Source: Akkermansia muciniphila (GTDB lineage: Bacteria > Verrucomicrobiota > Verrucomicrobiia > Limisphaerales > BJHT01). Taken from it: DNA of 64,000 bases. This document shows, in pieces, positions 24,949 through 34,053 of this stretch (position 1 is the stretch's first letter; each line of letters opens with the position of its first letter). Under the pieces are notes generated by a model that ran no database searches, was not told the origin of the DNA, and was given only the letters and a program-made list of their open reading frames with translations. The translations under genes and the position numbers were made by a program. Location of the stretch: the NCBI GenBank assembly GCA_945861535.1, contig CAMAUZ010000010.1, forward strand, positions 1-64,000. The letters run 5' to 3'.

Positions 24949-26457
24949 TTACGCCAACAGTTTCTTCACGACGCTCGCGCCTTCGACGCCGGTGAGTTTG
25001 AAGTCGAGGCCTTGGAAGCGGTAGGAGAGGCGGTCGTGGTCGAAGCCGAAGCGGTTGAGAATGGTGGCGTGGAAGTCGGGGACGGAGACGGGTTCATCGA
25101 CGACGCTCCAGCCGATGTCGTCGGTCTTGCCGATGACTTGTCCGCCTTTGATGCCGCCGCCGGCCATCCAGGTGGTAAAGGCAAACGGGTGATGGTCGCG
25201 GCCGGTGACGCTGGTCGAGCCGCCGCGGTTTTCGCCGAGCGGGGTGCGGCCGAATTCGGAGGCCCAGATGACCATGGTGTCGTCGAGGAGGCCGCGTTGT
25301 TTGAGGTCTTTGAGGAGCGCGGCGATGGGTTGGTCGGCCAGGCCGGCGTTGAAGGCGAGTTCGTTGTCGAGGTTGCTGTGGTGATCCCAGGAGGCGTGCA
25401 GCACGGTGACGAAGCGGGTGCCGCGTTCGACGAGGCGGCGGGCTAGGAGACAGTTCTTGGCGAAGAGATGGTATTGGCCCGAGCCGCCGCCGCGCGATGC
25501 TTTCACAGCGAGGTCTTGGCGGCCGACGCCGTACATGTCGAGCGTGGACTGGGTTTCTTTGGAGAGGTCCATCAACTCCGGCGTGGCGGTCTGCATGCGG
25601 CCGGCGAGTTCGTAAGCGCCGATGCGCGAGGCGATCTCGGGGTCGGCGACGTGCTGGTGGCGGAGGCGGTTGAGGTCGCCGATGGCGTCGAGGCCGAGGT
25701 GCTGCATCTCGGGCGTGATGCCTGGCGGGTTGGAGAGGTTGAGGACGGGGTCGCCTTGATTGCGGAAGAGCACGCCGGCGTAGCTGCTGGGCAGGAAGCC
25801 GCTCGTCCACGCGCTCGCGCCGGCGCTGGAGCCGCGTCCGGCGTGGAGGACGACGTAGGCGGGGAGGTTCTGGGATTCGTTGCCGAGGCCGTAGGCGAGC
25901 CATGCGCCGAGGGTCGGGCGGCCGAAGAGGGGCGAACCGCAGTTCATCAGCAACTGGCCGGGATGATGGTTGAACTGCGTGGTGTGCATCGAGCGGATGA
26001 AAGCGATGTCATCCGCGCACGAACCGATGTGCGGGAGCAGGTCACTGAGGTCCATGCCGGACTGGCCGTATTTTTTCCACGTCCGCTTCTTTGCGCCCAT
26101 GAGTCGCACGGTCTCCTTTTTGATGAAGGCAAAGCGTACCTTCTCAAGCATCGAGTCGGGTAGTTTCTGGCCATCCATCTCGATGAGCTTGGGTTTCGGG
26201 TCGAAGAGGTCCAACTGGCTGGGCGCGCCCTCGAAGTAGATGAGGATGCAGTTCTTCGCGCGGGGCGTGAGGTGGGGCGACTTGGGCGCGAGCGGGTCGG
26301 CGGTGGCGCTCGGCGCGCCCGTGGCGGCGTGGGCGAGGGAGCCATCCTTGGCGAGCAACGACGCGAGCGCGAGCGTGCCCATGCCGGTGCTGGCGAGGAA
26401 GTCGCGGCGGGTAAGGTTAACGATTTCCTGGGGGGAGAGGGCGGGGCGGGAGTTCAT
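24949..26457 (-). CDS. DUF1501 domain protein with Tat signal
   Basis: 502 residues from the ATG at 26457. A twin-arginine leader (LTRRDFLASTGMGTLALASL) targets it for export. The rest is a typical DUF1501 (sulfatase-like alkaline phosphatase fold) protein: NCILIYFEGAPSQLDLFDPK, FIRSMHTTQFNHHPGQLLMN, WDHHSNLDNE, VIWASEFGRTP, GRDHHPFAFTTWMAGGG. In Planctomycetes and Verrucomicrobia these genes pair with PSD1 cytochrome genes, and the PSD1 gene here lies upstream on the same strand. The function of the pair is not established; roles in polysaccharide or sulfated-substrate breakdown are proposed. Its ATG overlaps the stop of a PIN-domain toxin gene (ATGA). Confidence 0.92.
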   Translation of the reverse strand: MNSRPALSPQEIVNLTRRDFLASTGMGTLALASLLAKDGSLAHAATGAPSATADPLAPKSPHLTPRAKNCILIYFEGAPSQLDLFDPKPKLIEMDGQKLPDSMLEKVRFAFIKKETVRLMGAKKRTWKKYGQSGMDLSDLLPHIGSCADDIAFIRSMHTTQFNHHPGQLLMNCGSPLFGRPTLGAWLAYGLGNESQNLPAYVVLHAGRGSSAGASAWTSGFLPSSYAGVLFRNQGDPVLNLSNPPGITPEMQHLGLDAIGDLNRLRHQHVADPEIASRIGAYELAGRMQTATPELMDLSKETQSTLDMYGVGRQDLAVKASRGGGSGQYHLFAKNCLLARRLVERGTRFVTVLHASWDHHSNLDNELAFNAGLADQPIAALLKDLKQRGLLDDTMVIWASEFGRTPLGENRGGSTSVTGRDHHPFAFTTWMAGGGIKGGQVIGKTDDIGWSVVDEPVSVPDFHATILNRFGFDHDRLSYRFQGLDFKLTGVEGASVVKKLLA

Positions 26458-26864
26458 GGGGAGAGGAGGTTTAGGGTTGGAAGTATGCTTCGGAAATCTG
26501 AGGTGTTGCGCGTCAGCAAGCCATCGAAACGCAAAGCGAACGCGCCGATCAGTGAGTCGGCGACGGGACGGCGTCGCAATTGCTGCAATCGTTTTCGGCG
26601 GACAAAATCCGCCCACGTTTGGCACGCGGCGACGGTGTCAGCCTGCCTCCAGAATTGGCGCGATTCGATTCCGAGGGTCGCCAGAAATTGTTCCGCCAAT
26701 TCAATCCGGCCGAGGAAAACGGGGCCGAGTTCCACCATGGTAACCGGGGATACACACAGTCCTGCCGCTCGTTTTGCCTTTAGTAATGCCAGCGAGGCGG
26801 CTCCGAAAACCGGGTCGTTCTCGTTGACGTCAATCAGCAGGCAGGTGTCCACGACCCACGCCAT
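26454..26864 (-). CDS. PIN-domain ribonuclease toxin (VapC-like)
   Basis: 136 residues with the four acidic PIN positions: Asp6 in VVDTCLLID, Glu45 in MVELGP, Asp103 in PVADSLIGAFA and Asp123 in RNTSDF. The family cleaves RNA, often initiator tRNA or rRNA. The start overlaps the stop of the small upstream gene by one base (TAATG), the standard antitoxin-toxin arrangement. Its own stop overlaps the DUF1501 start, so the module is embedded in the PSD1-DUF1501 transcription unit. Confidence 0.88.
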   Translation of the reverse strand: MAWVVDTCLLIDVNENDPVFGAASLALLKAKRAAGLCVSPVTMVELGPVFLGRIELAEQFLATLGIESRQFWRQADTVAACQTWADFVRRKRLQQLRRRPVADSLIGAFALRFDGLLTRNTSDFRSILPTLNLLSP

Positions 26865-27091
26865 TAGTCAGCTTCTCCTTCGCGCAATTCCTTCATCCAT
26901 TCCGCGGTGGTTCGGGTTTCGCTCCGATAGGTTCGGGCAAAGCCGAGCGCCTCGTCCATTTTGCGCAGTTCCGCTTCGCCGACTCGCTTCGGTTCCGGTG
27001 GTCGTTGTTGCTCGATCCAATCAAGGGCGGCAGTGGCATCGGCTTCGGTCAGGCGCGTAAAGCGCTCCAGCAATTGTTCGGTGGCACTCAT
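26864..27091 (-). CDS. Antitoxin partner of the PIN toxin
   Basis: 75 residues, MSATEQLLERFTRLTEADAT to WMKELREGEAD. No classical DNA-binding motif can be named. Size, acidity, position and one-base overlap with the PIN gene identify it as the probable antitoxin. Its start and end strongly resemble the neighbouring gene at 27133-27399 (MSA-EQL-ER---LTE; TTAEWMKELREGE against TTAEYMKAIREGE). Confidence 0.75.
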   Translation of the reverse strand: MSATEQLLERFTRLTEADATAALDWIEQQRPPEPKRVGEAELRKMDEALGFARTYRSETRTTAEWMKELREGEAD

Positions 27092-27132
27092 GTTCTGTTA
27101 TTGGTTTTCAACGTCGGTTTCATGTTTGGGCT

Positions 27133-27399
27133 TCAGGGTATCTGCTCCGCTCCGGCACCAGTGGGGCCGGCCCAGCTGGAGAAACCCTCCTCGCCCTCCC
27201 GGATGGCCTTCATGTATTCGGCAGTGGTCTTGTAGGGCAGGTTGTATTTCTTGCTCCACCTCCGGGCGACGCGAACTTCGGCCGGGGTTTCCTCGACCTC
27301 TGCGGGTCCAAACTCCTGCTCTATCCATTCCAACAGGATCTTAGCTTGCTCTTCAGTCAGGGTCTTTACCCGTTCGATCAACTGTTCTTTGGCACTCAT
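27133..27399 (-). CDS. Paralogous orphan antitoxin-like protein
   Basis: 88 residues, a tandem paralogue of the antitoxin downstream (MSAKEQLIERVKTLTEEQAK, LLEWIEQEFGP, TTAEYMKAIREGEEG). It has no toxin gene of its own: the next gene is the second antitoxin. The last 15 residues (SSWAGPTGAGAEQIP) are not shared and look appended, perhaps from a lost toxin junction. It may be a decayed second module or a spare antitoxin. Confidence 0.65.
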   Translation of the reverse strand: MSAKEQLIERVKTLTEEQAKILLEWIEQEFGPAEVEETPAEVRVARRWSKKYNLPYKTTAEYMKAIREGEEGFSSWAGPTGAGAEQIP

Positions 27400-27438
27400 G
27401 TTCGGAGGTTAATTCGCCGACGTTGCCCGGGCAATCGC

Positions 27439-30400
27439 TCAGTCTCGGGTCACAAACTCATCGAGGTTCAGCAGCACCCGGCTCAGGGCGACGAGGGTGG
27501 CTTTTTCGGCGACGCGGGGATCGTCAGGTTTGCCGTCGAAGATTTTCGCGGCGTTCTCGGGACTGGCCTGGGCGAGTTTTAGTTGGGTGTCATAAACTTG
27601 GCGCAGGACTTTCAGTTCATCGCCTGTGGGCGGGCGCGCGAGGCACAGCTCGAAACCCTGCCGGAGACGGTCGGCTGCAGTGGCGGCGGGGGTTTCCGCC
27701 ATGCGCTTGCCGAGGGCCTGGGCGCACTCGAAGAACACCGGGTCATTGAGCAACGTGAGCGCCTGGAGCGGGGTGTTGCTGCGCTCGCGGCGCGTGCAGG
27801 TGGCGTTGGAATCGGGCGCGTCGAAGGTCATCAGCATCGGATAGGGCACGGTGCGCTGGAAGAAAATGTAGAGGCCGCGGCGGTTTTTCTCGGTGCCGGT
27901 GGACTCGGTCCATTTCACCGAGTTTGCGTAGCCGAGGGCGGCGATGTCCGCGGGCAAGGGCGGGCGGATGCTGGGTCCGCCGAGCTTGGGGTTCAGGAGT
28001 CCGCTGGCGGCGAGATAGGCGTCGCGGACGGACTCGGCCTCGAGGCGGATGCGGTTCTGGCGCGCGAGCAGGACGTTGTTCGGATCGCGCGTGACGAGGT
28101 CGGGGCGGAGGTGGGATTGCTGGCGGTAGGTGGCGGAGCTGACGATGACTTTGAGCATCGCCTTGCGGCTCCAGCCGAGGCGCGGGAGTTCGATGGCCAG
28201 CCAGTCGAGCAATTCGGGATGCGAAGGTTGCTCGCCCTTCACGCCGAAATCGGCGACCGAGGTGACGAGGCCGCGGCCGAAGAGATTTTTCCACCACTGA
28301 TTCACCGTGACGCGCGCCGTGAGCGGATTGGCCGGGTCGAAGAGCCACTGCGCGAGGTCGAGGCGGTCGGGGCGGGTGCCGCGCGCCTTGAACGTGTGGA
28401 GCACGGCGGGCGTGCCGGGGCGGACCTCGGCACCGCGGTCGAGGAAGTTGCCGCGGATGTGGACTTTGGTGACGCGCCCGGCGGCTTCTTCGACGAGCGT
28501 GGCGGCGATGGTATCGGGGGCTTTCGGAGGTTTGGCGGCGTGGTCGTCAATGGCCTTCTGGAGCTTGCGGCCCTCGGGATCAATCTGCGTGGCAAAATAT
28601 TTTTTCAACGACTCGGTGGCCTTGGCGTCGCGCGTTTCGGCGGGCTGGCTCAGGGCGAGCGCGACGGCGTCGGGGAGGGAATCGAGCTTGAGCGGCGCGC
28701 TCGCGGACGTGGCGGAAAGGCGGAAGCGCGCGAGCGTGTAGTTGTCCGGATACTGGTGATCGAGGGTGAACTCCAGACGCGCGCCGGCGGGCACGGTGAG
28801 CGGCTCTTTCAGTTCGAAGACCGCGGTATGCGGCTGGTCCGCCTGTTTGGCGACGGCCCAGCCGGAGGCGGCTTCGCCCTTGAGCGCGGCGCTGACGTTG
28901 AAGCGCGGCTGCGAGAAGTCCGCCTGCGCGTTGTGCAATGCGAGCGGCACCGGGGGCCGGCCCGCGGCGAGCAGGCGCACGGCGAATTTCGTGAGCACGA
29001 AATTGCCGTCCTTCGCGCGGCCCACGGTGCTTTTCTTCACCGCCGGATCGGGCAGGACTTCGAGGCGGAAACCGGTGAGAAGCGAGGCGCCCGCCGGGGT
29101 TTCCACGGTGTAGGTCTCTTTCGCTGGCGACGCGCCGCTGGCGACGATCGTGCCGTCTTTTTCGGCCTTCAAGGTTGTGCCCGCCGCGGCGCTCGTCCTG
29201 CCCGGCGTCAGGGCGAACCACGGCGTGGATTTTGCCGCGGCGTTCGTGGCCCACGAGGCGAACTTCGCGCCCGCCGGGCCGCTGGCGTAACTGTCGCGCA
29301 CCTGAATCAGCCGCGCGTTCTCGTCGCTCCACGCTTTCTTCGCGGCCGCAAGCGCGCGGACTTCCTCCGGCTGCGGCGCGAGGATGTTTTTCTCCGACGC
29401 GTTGTTGAAGAAGGCGAACAACTGATAAAACTCGCGCTGCGTGAACGGGTCGTACTTGTGCGTGTGACATTCCGCGCAGCCGAGCGTCACGCCGAGCCAC
29501 ACCGCCGCCGTGGTGCTCACGCGGTCCACGGTGGCCTTGCAACGAAACTCCTCCTGATCGGTGCCGCCCTCGGTGTTGGTCAGCGTTTGCCGATGAAATC
29601 CCGTGGCCGTCTGCTCGGCGACGCCCGCGTCGGGCAGGAGATCGCCGGCGAGCTGGAGCACGCTGAAGCGGTCGAAGGGCATGTCATCGTTGATCGCCGC
29701 GATCACCCAGTCGCGATACACGTAGGCAAAGGGCCGCGTGCGATCCTTCTCGTAGCCGTCGCTGTCCGCGTAGCGCGCGAGGTCCAGCCAGTGCCGGCCC
29801 CAACGCTCGCCGAAATGCGGAGACTGCAACAGCCGGTCCACCAGCCGCTCGTAGGCATCGGGGCGTGTGTCGGCCACGAACGCGCGGACCTCCTCGGCCT
29901 TGGGCGGCAGTCCGAGCAAATCCAGGCTCAACCGCCGGATCAACGTGTAGCGGTCCGCCTCGGGGGACGGCGTGACTTTCTCCCGCGCCAGCCGCGCGAG
30001 CACAAACGCATCAATCGGATTTTGAGCATTGAGCTTTGAGCTTTGAGCTTTGTTTCCCTCCGCAGTCTCCGGCACCGCCGGCCGCCGCGGCGCGTTGTAC
30101 GCCCAGTGGTCGGACTTGGTCGTCACCACGCCCGCGGTCTCCGGCCAGTTCGCACCCGCGTCGATCCATGCGCGCAATTTGCCGATCTGGTCGCGCGTGA
30201 GCGGTTGGCGGTTCTCGCCCGGCGGCGGCATCTGCAACTCGCCATCGAGCTTCGCGACGAGATGGAGCAACCGGCTCTCGGCGCTCTTGCCGGGAATGAT
30301 CACCGCGCCCACGTCGCCGCCCTCGAGCGCGCCCTGCCGCAGGTCCAGGCGCAGGCCGCCCTTTTGTTTGGCGGCCCCGTGGCATTGCTGGCAGTGCTGC

Positions 30401-30558
30401 GCGAAGAGCGGCTGGATGTCCTTCACGAAATCCACCGGCCCGCTCGCGGCAGGCGGCAGCTTGGTGAGGTCGAGCGGCTTTTTCGCGTCGGCGGCCGACA
30501 ATGAAAACGCCGCGACCAGCACGACTTTCCCGACGAGATGGAGAAAAATTTTCAGCAT
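27439..30558 (-). CDS. PSD1-type secreted cytochrome c protein (PSCyt1-DUF1549-DUF1553)
   Basis: 1039 residues with an N-terminal signal peptide (MLKIFLHLVGKVVLVAAFSL). The PSCyt1 haem site is CQQCH near residue 58 in a typical FVKDIQPLFAQHCQQCHG setting. DUF1549 follows (RRLSLDLLGLPPKAEEVRAF, YERLVDRLLQSPHFGERWGR, HWLDLARYADSDGYEKD). The C-terminal DUF1553 contains LTARVTVNQWWKNLFGRGLV, HPELLDWLAIELPRLGWSRK and RRERSNTPLQALTLLNDP. A probable discoidin/CBM-like section sits between them. It is exported and membrane- or cell-wall-associated; the redox partner is unknown. Residues about 167-180 (KAQSSKLNAQ) are encoded by a dispersed heptamer repeat, which interrupts the normal spacer before NPIDAFVLARL. 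Confidence 0.9.
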   Translation of the reverse strand: MLKIFLHLVGKVVLVAAFSLSAADAKKPLDLTKLPPAASGPVDFVKDIQPLFAQHCQQCHGAAKQKGGLRLDLRQGALEGGDVGAVIIPGKSAESRLLHLVAKLDGELQMPPPGENRQPLTRDQIGKLRAWIDAGANWPETAGVVTTKSDHWAYNAPRRPAVPETAEGNKAQSSKLNAQNPIDAFVLARLAREKVTPSPEADRYTLIRRLSLDLLGLPPKAEEVRAFVADTRPDAYERLVDRLLQSPHFGERWGRHWLDLARYADSDGYEKDRTRPFAYVYRDWVIAAINDDMPFDRFSVLQLAGDLLPDAGVAEQTATGFHRQTLTNTEGGTDQEEFRCKATVDRVSTTAAVWLGVTLGCAECHTHKYDPFTQREFYQLFAFFNNASEKNILAPQPEEVRALAAAKKAWSDENARLIQVRDSYASGPAGAKFASWATNAAAKSTPWFALTPGRTSAAAGTTLKAEKDGTIVASGASPAKETYTVETPAGASLLTGFRLEVLPDPAVKKSTVGRAKDGNFVLTKFAVRLLAAGRPPVPLALHNAQADFSQPRFNVSAALKGEAASGWAVAKQADQPHTAVFELKEPLTVPAGARLEFTLDHQYPDNYTLARFRLSATSASAPLKLDSLPDAVALALSQPAETRDAKATESLKKYFATQIDPEGRKLQKAIDDHAAKPPKAPDTIAATLVEEAAGRVTKVHIRGNFLDRGAEVRPGTPAVLHTFKARGTRPDRLDLAQWLFDPANPLTARVTVNQWWKNLFGRGLVTSVADFGVKGEQPSHPELLDWLAIELPRLGWSRKAMLKVIVSSATYRQQSHLRPDLVTRDPNNVLLARQNRIRLEAESVRDAYLAASGLLNPKLGGPSIRPPLPADIAALGYANSVKWTESTGTEKNRRGLYIFFQRTVPYPMLMTFDAPDSNATCTRRERSNTPLQALTLLNDPVFFECAQALGKRMAETPAATAADRLRQGFELCLARPPTGDELKVLRQVYDTQLKLAQASPENAAKIFDGKPDDPRVAEKATLVALSRVLLNLDEFVTRD
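30021..30053 (-). repeat. CTCAAAG heptamer element, copy 5, inside a reading frame
   Basis: On the minus strand CAAAGCTCAAAGCTCAAAGC followed by TCAATGCTCAAAA, lying within the PSD1 gene and translated as KAQSSKLNAQ without breaking the frame. Confidence 0.85.
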
Positions 30559-30661
30559 GGTAAAAAACGTGGGCCATAGACGCCGTTTATCCCAGTGACT
30601 TCATACCGAACGCCCCGGCCGGCCCGAGCAACCCCGCAGCCGCAGCAGGCCGGGGTGGTCG

Positions 30662-31315
30662 TCAGTCGTCAGCAGCGTTCCGACCGTCGGCGGGGGCGCG
30701 GCGCGCCGTGACCGGCGGGCTGATTCTTTGCAATGACGCGTCGTGCGCGCGGCGGAGGAAGAGCAGCGAGCAAGTCGCACCGAACACGGCGAGGAACATG
30801 TCCCATTGCGTGTCCCACGGGTCGCCTTGCGTGCCGAGGAAATCGGAGGCGGCCTCGCCCGTGAGCACGGCGGTCCACCACTCGAAGAGTTCGTAGCTGG
30901 CGCTGAAGGCGAGACAGACGCTGAGGACGAGGAAGTTCAGCCAGCCACCGCGTGGCAACGGAGTCCGGCGCAGCAACAATTCCCGCACCAGGATCGCCGG
31001 GATGAAGCCCTGGGCAAAATGCCCGAGGCGGTCGTAGTGATTGCGCGCGAGTCCGAAGGCATCGCGGACCCAGTCACCGAGCGGGACCTTGGCGTAGGTG
31101 TAGTGGCCGCCCAGCGCGAGGATGAGCGCGTGGACGGCCAGCAGATGCAGACACAGCGCCGACAACGGAAAGCGGCGGTGGGTGAAACTCAAGACGACCA
31201 GGCCGACCCACACCGGCGCATTTTCCAGCGCCCACGTCAGGCGGTCGGCCTGAGGCGAGAAACCCAGCACGATCTGGACGGCCAGCACCAACGCCACGAG
31301 CCAAGAGAGAGGCAT
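30662..31315 (-). CDS. DUF2238 (YjdF-type) inner-membrane protein
   Basis: 217 residues with about six hydrophobic helices. Family landmarks are HLLAVHALILALGGHYTYAK, HYDRLGHFAQGFIPAILVRE, SASYELFEWWTAVLTGEAAS and FLGTQGDPWDTQWDMFLAVF, matching the DUF2238/YjdF family. The biochemical role is unknown. It is followed by repeat DNA and is transcribed as a lone gene on the same strand as the PSD1 gene. Confidence 0.9.
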   Translation of the reverse strand: MPLSWLVALVLAVQIVLGFSPQADRLTWALENAPVWVGLVVLSFTHRRFPLSALCLHLLAVHALILALGGHYTYAKVPLGDWVRDAFGLARNHYDRLGHFAQGFIPAILVRELLLRRTPLPRGGWLNFLVLSVCLAFSASYELFEWWTAVLTGEAASDFLGTQGDPWDTQWDMFLAVFGATCSLLFLRRAHDASLQRISPPVTARRAPADGRNAADD

Positions 31316-31394
31316 GGCTCAACACTAGGCGCGTGTGCGTGCGGAATACCAGTGCGGACGAAGCGGTGCGCGCCTGCGGGTGCATTCGGACACT

Positions 31395-31456
31395 GCCGCC
31401 GGTCCCAACTCGGGGCGAGACGCCCCGAGAACTCGCCGGCGCGACGCCTGCGGTAC
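31395..31456. repeat. Repeat family G, partial copy
   Basis: Contains AACTCGGGGCGAGACGCCCC, then GAACTCGCCGGCGCGACGCC, the right half of the element seen at 22056-22160. The remaining 31316-31569 shows no gene. Confidence 0.7.
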
Positions 31457-31569
31457 CAAGGCGGGGGCCGGGCGCCGCCGAGCGAGCGCGCACGCCGGGC
31501 TTCTTCAACTCGATGACCACCAGCCCCGAGAGCCGTCGGGGTTGACGCAGCCGACCAAATCCGGCCGGC

Positions 31570-33957
31570 TCAAGCTGTCTCGGCGTAGAGATACTTCTGA
31601 AAGCCGGCGAAGACTTTGGTGATTTCCTCCGGCTTGCCGCCAAGGTCGGCGACGGCGTCGGTGATCGAGTCGTGATATTTCAACCGGAGCAACGGGTTCA
31701 GTTTGCGCTGCTCCAGTTCGGTCACGCCTTCGGTGACATAGTGCTGGAGGACGAAATCAAGGAACGCCTGCTGCTTGGCGTTGAAATGGGAATTGATATA
31801 CACGCGCGCATGGTCGGCGCGCTCGGCCCGTGTGACCGTCGGCGTGGTGTAGGCAACGTAGGCGAGCACGTCGAAGAGGTCGCTCTTCTCGGCGTCGATG
31901 AGTTGCTGCATGGCCACCAGCTTCTCGTGGCCGAAATCTTTGTCGGCCAGTCCCTGCAACAGTTTGGCCCGTGTGTCTGGGGCGCTCCAGAGGGAGCGGA
32001 GGGCGGCTTCGCTCTGGAAGAAATCGGGCAGCTTGCCGAAGAGCAGTTCCATGAATTGCTGCGCGCTCATCGGCGTGCCGTCGGGATGCCAGAAGGTCGT
32101 CATCATCATGTGCTGGATGGTGCGCTCCTTGCCGTCGGCGAGCTTCACTTTCACCTTTTTCTTTTTCTCACACACGCATCTGACCTGGCCGCAGACCGGG
32201 CACGGCTCTTTCGGGCATTCGCATGGGGACTTGCCGCATTTGGCGCAGGGCTTGGGCGGGGGCACATCGCAGGCGCAAGGCCGCTGGCCGCACTTGGGAC
32301 ATGGTTCTTCTTCGAGCGGTTCACCGTCCCACTCCGGGTCGCTGAAGTGCAGGTGCGCCTTCACGAAGTCGTAAATCGTGAAGTAATCCTTCCCGTCGTA
32401 GAGCCGCGTGCCGCGCCCGATGATCTGCTTGAACTCGATCATCGAATTGATCGGCCGCATCAGGACGATGTTGCGGATGTTCCGGGCGTCCACTCCGGTC
32501 GAAAGCTTTTGCGACGTGGTCAGGATGGTCGGGATGGTTTTCTCGTTGTCCTGAAAAGCTCGCAAGTGTTGCTCACCCAACTCGCCGTCGTTCGCCGTGA
32601 CGCGCTGGCAATAGTTCGGGTCTTTGCTCGTCTTGAGTTGGTTGATGAGGTCGCGCACCAGCAGCGCGTGGGCTTGGTTGGCGCAGAAGACCAGCGTCTT
32701 CTCGCTCTGGTTGATCTGGGACAGGAAGATTTCCACACGCTTCTTTTCGCGTTCGCGGATCTCGATGCTGCGGTTGAAGTCCGCCTCCTCGTAAAGTTTC
32801 CCCGCCTCGATCTCGCCCTCCACCACCGCGTCGTCGGACGTGTAAACGTAGTAATCAATCGTGGTCTGAATCTGCTTCACCTTGAACGGCGTGAGGAAGC
32901 CGTCGTTGATGCCTTCCTTGAGTGAGTAGATGAACACCGGCTCCCCGAAGTAGGCGTAGGTATCCACGTTATCCTTGCGCTTGGGCGTTGCGGTAAGGCC
33001 GAGCTGCACGGCGGGCGCGAAGTAATCGAGGATTCCGCGCCAGTTGCTTTCGTCGTTCGCGCCGCCGCGGTGGCACTCGTCGATGACGATGAAATCGAAG
33101 AAGTCCGGCGGATACTCGCCGAAGTAGGGCGACGGTTTGCCGTCCTTGGGCGGGCCGCTCATGAACATCTGGAAGATGGTGAAGAACAGGCTGCCGTTCT
33201 TCGGCACTTTGCCTTTCTTGCGGATGTCCGCCGGCTCGATCCGCACCAGCGCGTCCTCGGGGAAGGCGGAGAAGGCATTGTAAGCCTGATTCGCCAGAAT
33301 GTTCCTATCCGCGAGGAAGAGGATGCGCGGACGGCGCGTGGGTTCGCCGCTCAAGCTCCAGCGGGCGTGAAAGAGTTTCCACGCAATCTGAAACGCAATG
33401 AAGGTCTTGCCCGTGCCGGTGGCCAGCGTGAGCAGGATGCGCATGAGTCCGCTGGCGATGGCCTGCATGACTCGCTCGACGGCGATGTCCTGATAATAAC
33501 GGCTGGGGTGTGAGCCACCTTTGTCCTCGAACGGCACGGCGGCGAAAGCATCGCGCCACGCATCCGCCTTGGCGAAGGTCATGGCCCAGAGTTCATCCGG
33601 CGTTGGGTAAGCGGCGATCTCGCCTTCCTGGCCCGTCTCCATGTCGATGGCGTAGATGCGGCACCCATTGGTGGCGTAGGTGTGGCGAATGGCGAGCTTG
33701 CCCGCGTAGTTCTTGGCCTGCGCCACGCCCTCGGTCAGCTCCTCGTCCTCCGCCTTGGACTCGATCACGCCGAGCTTGGTGTTGCGATACTCCAGCACGT
33801 AATCGGCCGTGAGCGCCTTGCCGCGTCGGCCGTGGCCCTCGATGCGACCGGGCGAGATCGGATACTCGCGGCGGATACGGCTGCCCTCCACGACGCCCCA
33901 GCCCGCCGCTTTCAACGCGGGGTCGATGTGCTCGGCGCGGGTCTCGGCTTCGTTCAT
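31570..33957 (-). CDS. hsdR: Type I restriction enzyme R subunit with Cys-rich repeat insert
   Basis: 795 residues. An N-terminal PD-(D/E)xK nuclease (DYVLEYRNTKLGVIESKA, residues about 50-67) is followed by an SF2 motor: Walker A TLATGTGKT near 182, DECHRGG, LGLTATPKR, and motif VI EFKQIIGRGTRLYDG. The C-terminal domain resembles EcoEI_R_C. Unusual is an insert at about 549-595 made of three PCxxCGxxxCxC units (EPCPKCGQRPCAC; KPCAKCGKSPCEC; EPCPVCGQVRCVC), which could bind two or three zinc ions. HsdR cleaves and translocates DNA only together with HsdM and HsdS; no HsdM gene is in the window and the HsdS gene is truncated, so the locus is probably disabled or depends on subunits elsewhere. 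Confidence 0.9.
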   Translation of the reverse strand: MNEAETRAEHIDPALKAAGWGVVEGSRIRREYPISPGRIEGHGRRGKALTADYVLEYRNTKLGVIESKAEDEELTEGVAQAKNYAGKLAIRHTYATNGCRIYAIDMETGQEGEIAAYPTPDELWAMTFAKADAWRDAFAAVPFEDKGGSHPSRYYQDIAVERVMQAIASGLMRILLTLATGTGKTFIAFQIAWKLFHARWSLSGEPTRRPRILFLADRNILANQAYNAFSAFPEDALVRIEPADIRKKGKVPKNGSLFFTIFQMFMSGPPKDGKPSPYFGEYPPDFFDFIVIDECHRGGANDESNWRGILDYFAPAVQLGLTATPKRKDNVDTYAYFGEPVFIYSLKEGINDGFLTPFKVKQIQTTIDYYVYTSDDAVVEGEIEAGKLYEEADFNRSIEIREREKKRVEIFLSQINQSEKTLVFCANQAHALLVRDLINQLKTSKDPNYCQRVTANDGELGEQHLRAFQDNEKTIPTILTTSQKLSTGVDARNIRNIVLMRPINSMIEFKQIIGRGTRLYDGKDYFTIYDFVKAHLHFSDPEWDGEPLEEEPCPKCGQRPCACDVPPPKPCAKCGKSPCECPKEPCPVCGQVRCVCEKKKKVKVKLADGKERTIQHMMMTTFWHPDGTPMSAQQFMELLFGKLPDFFQSEAALRSLWSAPDTRAKLLQGLADKDFGHEKLVAMQQLIDAEKSDLFDVLAYVAYTTPTVTRAERADHARVYINSHFNAKQQAFLDFVLQHYVTEGVTELEQRKLNPLLRLKYHDSITDAVADLGGKPEEITKVFAGFQKYLYAETA

Positions 33958-34053
33958 GGGGTTTTTCCGAAGGTTGACGCCAGTGACCGGGTTGACCTCG
34001 TTGAGCCAGTCAACGACGTCACCGCCGTCAATCGGGTCACCAATCCCCCGCTT

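Noticed and set aside
27583-30039. 818-codon plus-strand frame
   Set aside because: Antisense shadow of the PSD1 cytochrome gene, rich in Gly, Arg and Val with no motif.
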